This document shows positions 60,387 through 64,000 of a DNA stretch of 64,000 bases, piece after piece. The notes beneath the pieces are model-generated. The model ran no database searches, had not been told where the DNA came from, and worked only from the letters and a program-made list of their open reading frames with translations. The position numbers and the translations under genes are program-made. This stretch comes from Anseongella ginsenosidimutans (lineage in GTDB: Bacteria; Bacteroidota; Bacteroidia; Sphingobacteriales; Sphingobacteriaceae), in NCBI RefSeq assembly GCF_008033235.1, contig NZ_CP042432.1, positions 3,596,001 through 3,660,000 of the forward strand, read 5' to 3'. Within the stretch, counting starts at the first letter, position 1, and each line of letters opens with the position of its first letter.

Positions 60387-63300
60387 ATGATAGAAAAAAG
60401 AAAGGCGGTCCTGCTTTTCATTGTCGGGGCATTCATAGCCGGGATCCTTCTGGCGCCTTCTCCTTCATCAGCCCAGGCATATTGGAATAATGACTACTTC
60501 CAGCTGGCTTTTCAGCCTTCGGGTGGTTATATCCAAATCACCATCCGGAACAAGTACGATGACAATGCCTTTGTGGATAACGGGGACGATCGGAGCGGCA
60601 ATACTTCGCTAAGCTTCTCGACGGAAACGTTCGGAGAAAATGAATTTGAGCAAATTGCCTTATTTGATATTTTCGATGAAGACCCGGATTCGTTCCAGAT
60701 GTCTTCCGCTTCCATCACAGATGCAGCCAGAAATATGTTCTACCGCATCGAATACGAAACGGATGAAACGACCGGCCGGTACATCATCCGCCTATATATC
60801 AATAACGAAGGCAAGCACATAAAAAGGCTGCGGTTCCATATAAATAAATGGAACCGCAAAGGGGATGGCGGGCCCCAGGATCAGCATGACATTAACGTAA
60901 TCAAGAACGTGGATATTCCATCGCTGGGAAACTTCACCTATACTACCTCTTTCCGGGAAGACGGTAAGGTGAAATTGGACTGGAACAGCAACGATAACAG
61001 CGTGACAGACAGAAGTACTACCATTTTATATGCCGAAGGAGGGGAAGAACTTGACCGGTCAGCGGCCGGTGCGAATTCAGGCAGCTTTCTGATTGATCAG
61101 CAAAATTCCACAAACACTTATTACCTGGGGCAGGGAGCCTACAGCAATCATGTTACCGAGCGGACCGAAGACATTATCATTCCCGCCTTTACTCATCCAG
61201 ACAGTATATATGCTTCCTATAACGCGGTTACCAACCAGGCAGAGATCACCTGGACGATTCCAAAAGCTATTGGTGAAGAGGTTGAAAGCAGCGGTTTTAA
61301 GTTGCAGCGCGCTACCAAGCCCGATTTCAGCGATGCCATAAAGATTGATTTAACCCCTTTTCAAAACATGGAATACCACCCGGATTCCACCAGTTATACC
61401 TTCAGCGAAGCTCCCTACGCGGATGTATATTACAGGGTAACCCGGGACCTTGATCCTGATTGGGGATGGGGAATGGCAAAGACGGTCCATTTTACGGCGG
61501 GTCATGCCGCTATTTCCGGCAACTCCGGTGTGAACCTTTCCCTTGACAATACCGGAAGGCGCGCTGTCCTGCAATGGGACACGACAGGAATATGGGCGCC
61601 GGAAGCTGTTTTCATCATCACGCGCATTGACCTTGATAATGGCAATAACACGAATTTTAATCTCGAAGAAAAGGATTATTTCAGGGGAGAATTTACGGAT
61701 TCCCTGCTTATCCCCTGCCACCGGTATTCTTACAAGCTCCAGGTAAAACCTCCCGCCCGGCTGGGATTTCTCACAAATGAGCCCTACCAGACATCTAATA
61801 CTATTTTGCCGGTTGAAATAGGTACTATTTCCGGGCTAATTGTTTCCAAAGGCTATTTCAACAACCGGGTGGAGCTGCAGTGGAAGTCGGAAGGCGGGTT
61901 TGACAACTATATTATCAAAAGAAAGGTCTATGGATCTTCCGGCGCCTTTACTCAACTGAGTTCTGTAGCGGGCGGCCTTTCTTCCGCAGACATTGTTGCC
62001 ACAGATCAGGGTACGTCTCCAGGCATTTATTACGAATACATGGTAGTGGGCGTGGTTAATTGCAGTAATACCCTCAGGTATTCACAAGATACTTTATATG
62101 CGATCGGCTTTCGTGCGCCTACCGGTAATGTTTACGGGCGCGTCACTTATGAAAATGGCCAGGCCGTAACAGGCGTTTCCGTAAGGCTGGAAAGCGATGC
62201 CGGAGAAGGAAGGGGCCAAAGCATTTACCTGGATGGAAGCCCCGGAAGTTACCTGCGCCTGGATTCCCTGCAGGTCCCGTTCAGCGATTCAGCTTTCACC
62301 ATCGAAGCCTGGATCAGACCCGAAGACGAAGCGCCGGAAAACCAAGTCATTTTCAGCCGGGAAGGGCAATATGAACTAGGCTTCGGCGCGAACGGGGATT
62401 TGTATTTCAGCGCGAATGACCAACTAGTCAGCGCCGGCTATACGAATTCCAACCAGTCCTTTATTCATGTAACCGGCGTCCGCCATCGCGACACCCTGCG
62501 CATTCTGCTGAATGATTCCCTGCTCGCCGAAGCAATCCAACCGCTTCAGCCTCCCGCAGAACCGGCAAAGGAAGTTTATATCGGAAAAAATGCTGCCGGC
62601 AGTAATTTTAAGGGCTATATTGACGAAATGCGTGCCTGGAACGCAGCCTTGAACCGGCAGCAGGTCGCGCGGCAGCATACCCAGGTGCTTACGGGCGGAG
62701 AAAACGGGCTGGTCGCCTACTGGCGCTTCGATGAAACCATTTCGGATCAGTTTTATGACCTCTCTCACCGGGAGGAGCAATATAACCGGAATGATGGAGT
62801 AATGAATCCCGGCGCCGTACAGCGATCCGCCACGGTACCTACCGCTGAACAGTTATCGCTCAAGGCTTTCACCGACAGTACCGGCAACTATATGATAACC
62901 GGAGTTCCTTATTTTGGCAACGGAAGCACGTATACAATCGTACCGCTGCTGGGCACCCACCAGTTTGACCCGGTATCCGAAAAACGCCTGATATCCGCCG
63001 ACGATCCATCCTTTACGGTAAATTTTGTAGATAAATCTTCCTTCGCGGTGTCAGGGTATGTTTATTACCGGGACGGGACGGTGCCGGTGGAGGGTGTGCA
63101 GTTCCAGATAGACGGCAAGTATGCCCAAAAGGCCAATGGAGAGTTGCTTCAGACCGATACCGAGGGAAAATTCACCATTTTCGTTCCGGTGGGAACCCAT
63201 GAAGTGAAGGCGGTAAAAAACAATCACGTTTTTGTCAACGGGGGAAAGATCACCAACCGCTTCGGCGAGGATTTAAACTACCAGGGCCCTGTTAGCGAAC

Positions 63301-64000
63301 GGATCCTGTATGACAGTACGGCCATCCGCTTCATTGGCCGTGTAGCAGGCGGCGCGCTGCAGGAATCCTTCCCGCTGGGGCATTCCCTGTCAGAAAATAA
63401 CCTGGGGAGGGAACTGAGCATTACCATGAGTTTGCCCTCCGGAACCAAATATGAGCTGCATTCAGGCAGCAGGGACACCACGGTATGGGTCAATCACCTT
63501 TCCCCCGGGGCCAGGACGATCCTTCGAAGGTTCACCGGACACGGATCGTTTACCACCAGAACAAGATCGTAATCTATCCCGATTCCCTGACCGGGGAATT
63601 CCAGGCCGATCTTCTTCCTGAAAATTCATTGTAGACAACGTACAGGTTACCGGCTGGGGCAACCTGCTGGAAGGACAGGGCGTTGCCGTCGACTTCACCA
63701 ATAAATTTTTGAAACAGTATTCCGTGCTGGAATACAGCGATCACACCGACTCAGTCGCCTATAACGATTCTTACCAATTTATCAAGCGTGTAAACCCTTC
63801 CGTGAGCATCACGCAGCAAAACGCGGCAGGTGCAGACCTGGCCTACTTCGGGCATGATGTTTATGAAACAGTTGGAGCGGAGGGAGAAGAAATAAGCATA
63901 CCGGTAATAGACCCGGCTAAAACGGAAAGGGATATGTACCTGTTCCGCTACCCCGTATTCCGGCAGGGAAGGGAATACGATTTGCGGATCAATGCCTTTG
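60387..64000 (+). CDS. Giant secreted multidomain protein, frameshifted and cut by window end
   Basis: Signal peptide from the ATG at 60387 (a GTG at 60381 is possible), cleaved near SSAQ. After an N-terminal beta region (to ~280) come FnIII-like domains (about 280-560: YASYNAVTNQAEITWTIPKA, NRVELQWKSEGGFDNYIIKR), a carboxypeptidase-regulatory-like fold (NVYGRVTYENGQAVTGVSVR) with an inserted LamG domain (about 610-800: SAFTIEAWIRPEDEAPENQV, FKGYIDEMRAWNAALNRQQV), and another regulatory-like domain (FAVSGYVYYRDGTVPVEGVQ). The first frame stops at 63572. Homologous sequence continues in a second frame (GQDDPSKVHRTRIVYHQNK) after a shift at C5G4 (63502-63510), and in a third (FIVDNVQVTGWGNLLEGQGV to the edge) after a missing A in the A4 run near 63621-63624. 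Probably an intact surface protein with two sequencing errors, or a decaying one. Confidence 0.7.

Overview
The window comes from a member of the Bacteroidota (Sphingobacteriales, Chitinophagales or Cytophagales-like). The evidence is a large hybrid two-component sensor (HTCS), secreted enzymes with 'AQ' signal-peptide cleavage sites, many short-lipobox lipoproteins, DUF1080, DUF1593 and PVC-type dehydrogenase families, weak Shine-Dalgarno sequences and moderate GC content. No rRNA, tRNA or CRISPR array was seen.

Left part (1-13 kb). A patchwork of small accessory genes: a pirin fragment, a secreted nucleoside-hydrolase-like protein, an ArsR/SRPBCC pair with a clear palindromic operator, three AraC regulators, and small VOC, RibD/DHFR-like, NmrA and DUF1772 proteins. 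Between them lie decayed gene pieces: a frameshifted RhuM gene, an internally deleted copy of the DUF1593 gene, a copied tail of the DUF1398 gene, and the tail of a paralogue of the 3262-3735 gene. Then come an FMN-dependent 2-hydroxyacid dehydrogenase and a DNA ligase D that lacks the phosphoesterase domain, flanked by two very small genes.

Middle part (15-35 kb). Secreted sugar and redox metabolism: a DUF1080 protein coupled to a cytochrome-c quinoprotein-like dehydrogenase, an SDR/HxlR pair, an M14 carboxypeptidase, a Tat-exported Gfo/Idh/MocA oxidoreductase, an esterase, a ribose-type ABC importer, and a 969-residue dehydrogenase-like lipoprotein carrying a type-1 copper domain where relatives often carry haem c. 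An oxidative-stress operon (alcohol dehydrogenase, small membrane protein, manganese catalase, DsbA-like protein) and a PQQ-type sugar dehydrogenase follow. Between the esterase and the copper protein sit two inverted copies of an unusual structured palindrome. Their internal-loop strands are essentially identical, while their stems differ in sequence but keep pairing.

Right part (36-64 kb). A collapsed MBOAT/SGNH acetylation pair, three neighbouring lipoproteins built as lipobox + beta-sandwich + propeller, a broken iron-permease-like gene, a sialidase-like lipoprotein, a class C serine hydrolase, a DUF417 protein, an AraC regulator, a PIG-L deacetylase, a membrane-anchored LuxR regulator, a sulfatase operon, an IS1595 element with exact 8-bp target duplications, a PL10 pectate lyase, an orphan signal peptide, the HTCS regulator and the start of a giant multidomain secreted protein. 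Sulfatase, pectate lyase and HTCS suggest a small polysaccharide-degradation locus, but no SusC/SusD pair lies inside the window.

Several genes carry one-base shifts at or near homopolymers. Some of the 'pseudogenes' may therefore be assembly errors, and this should be checked against reads.
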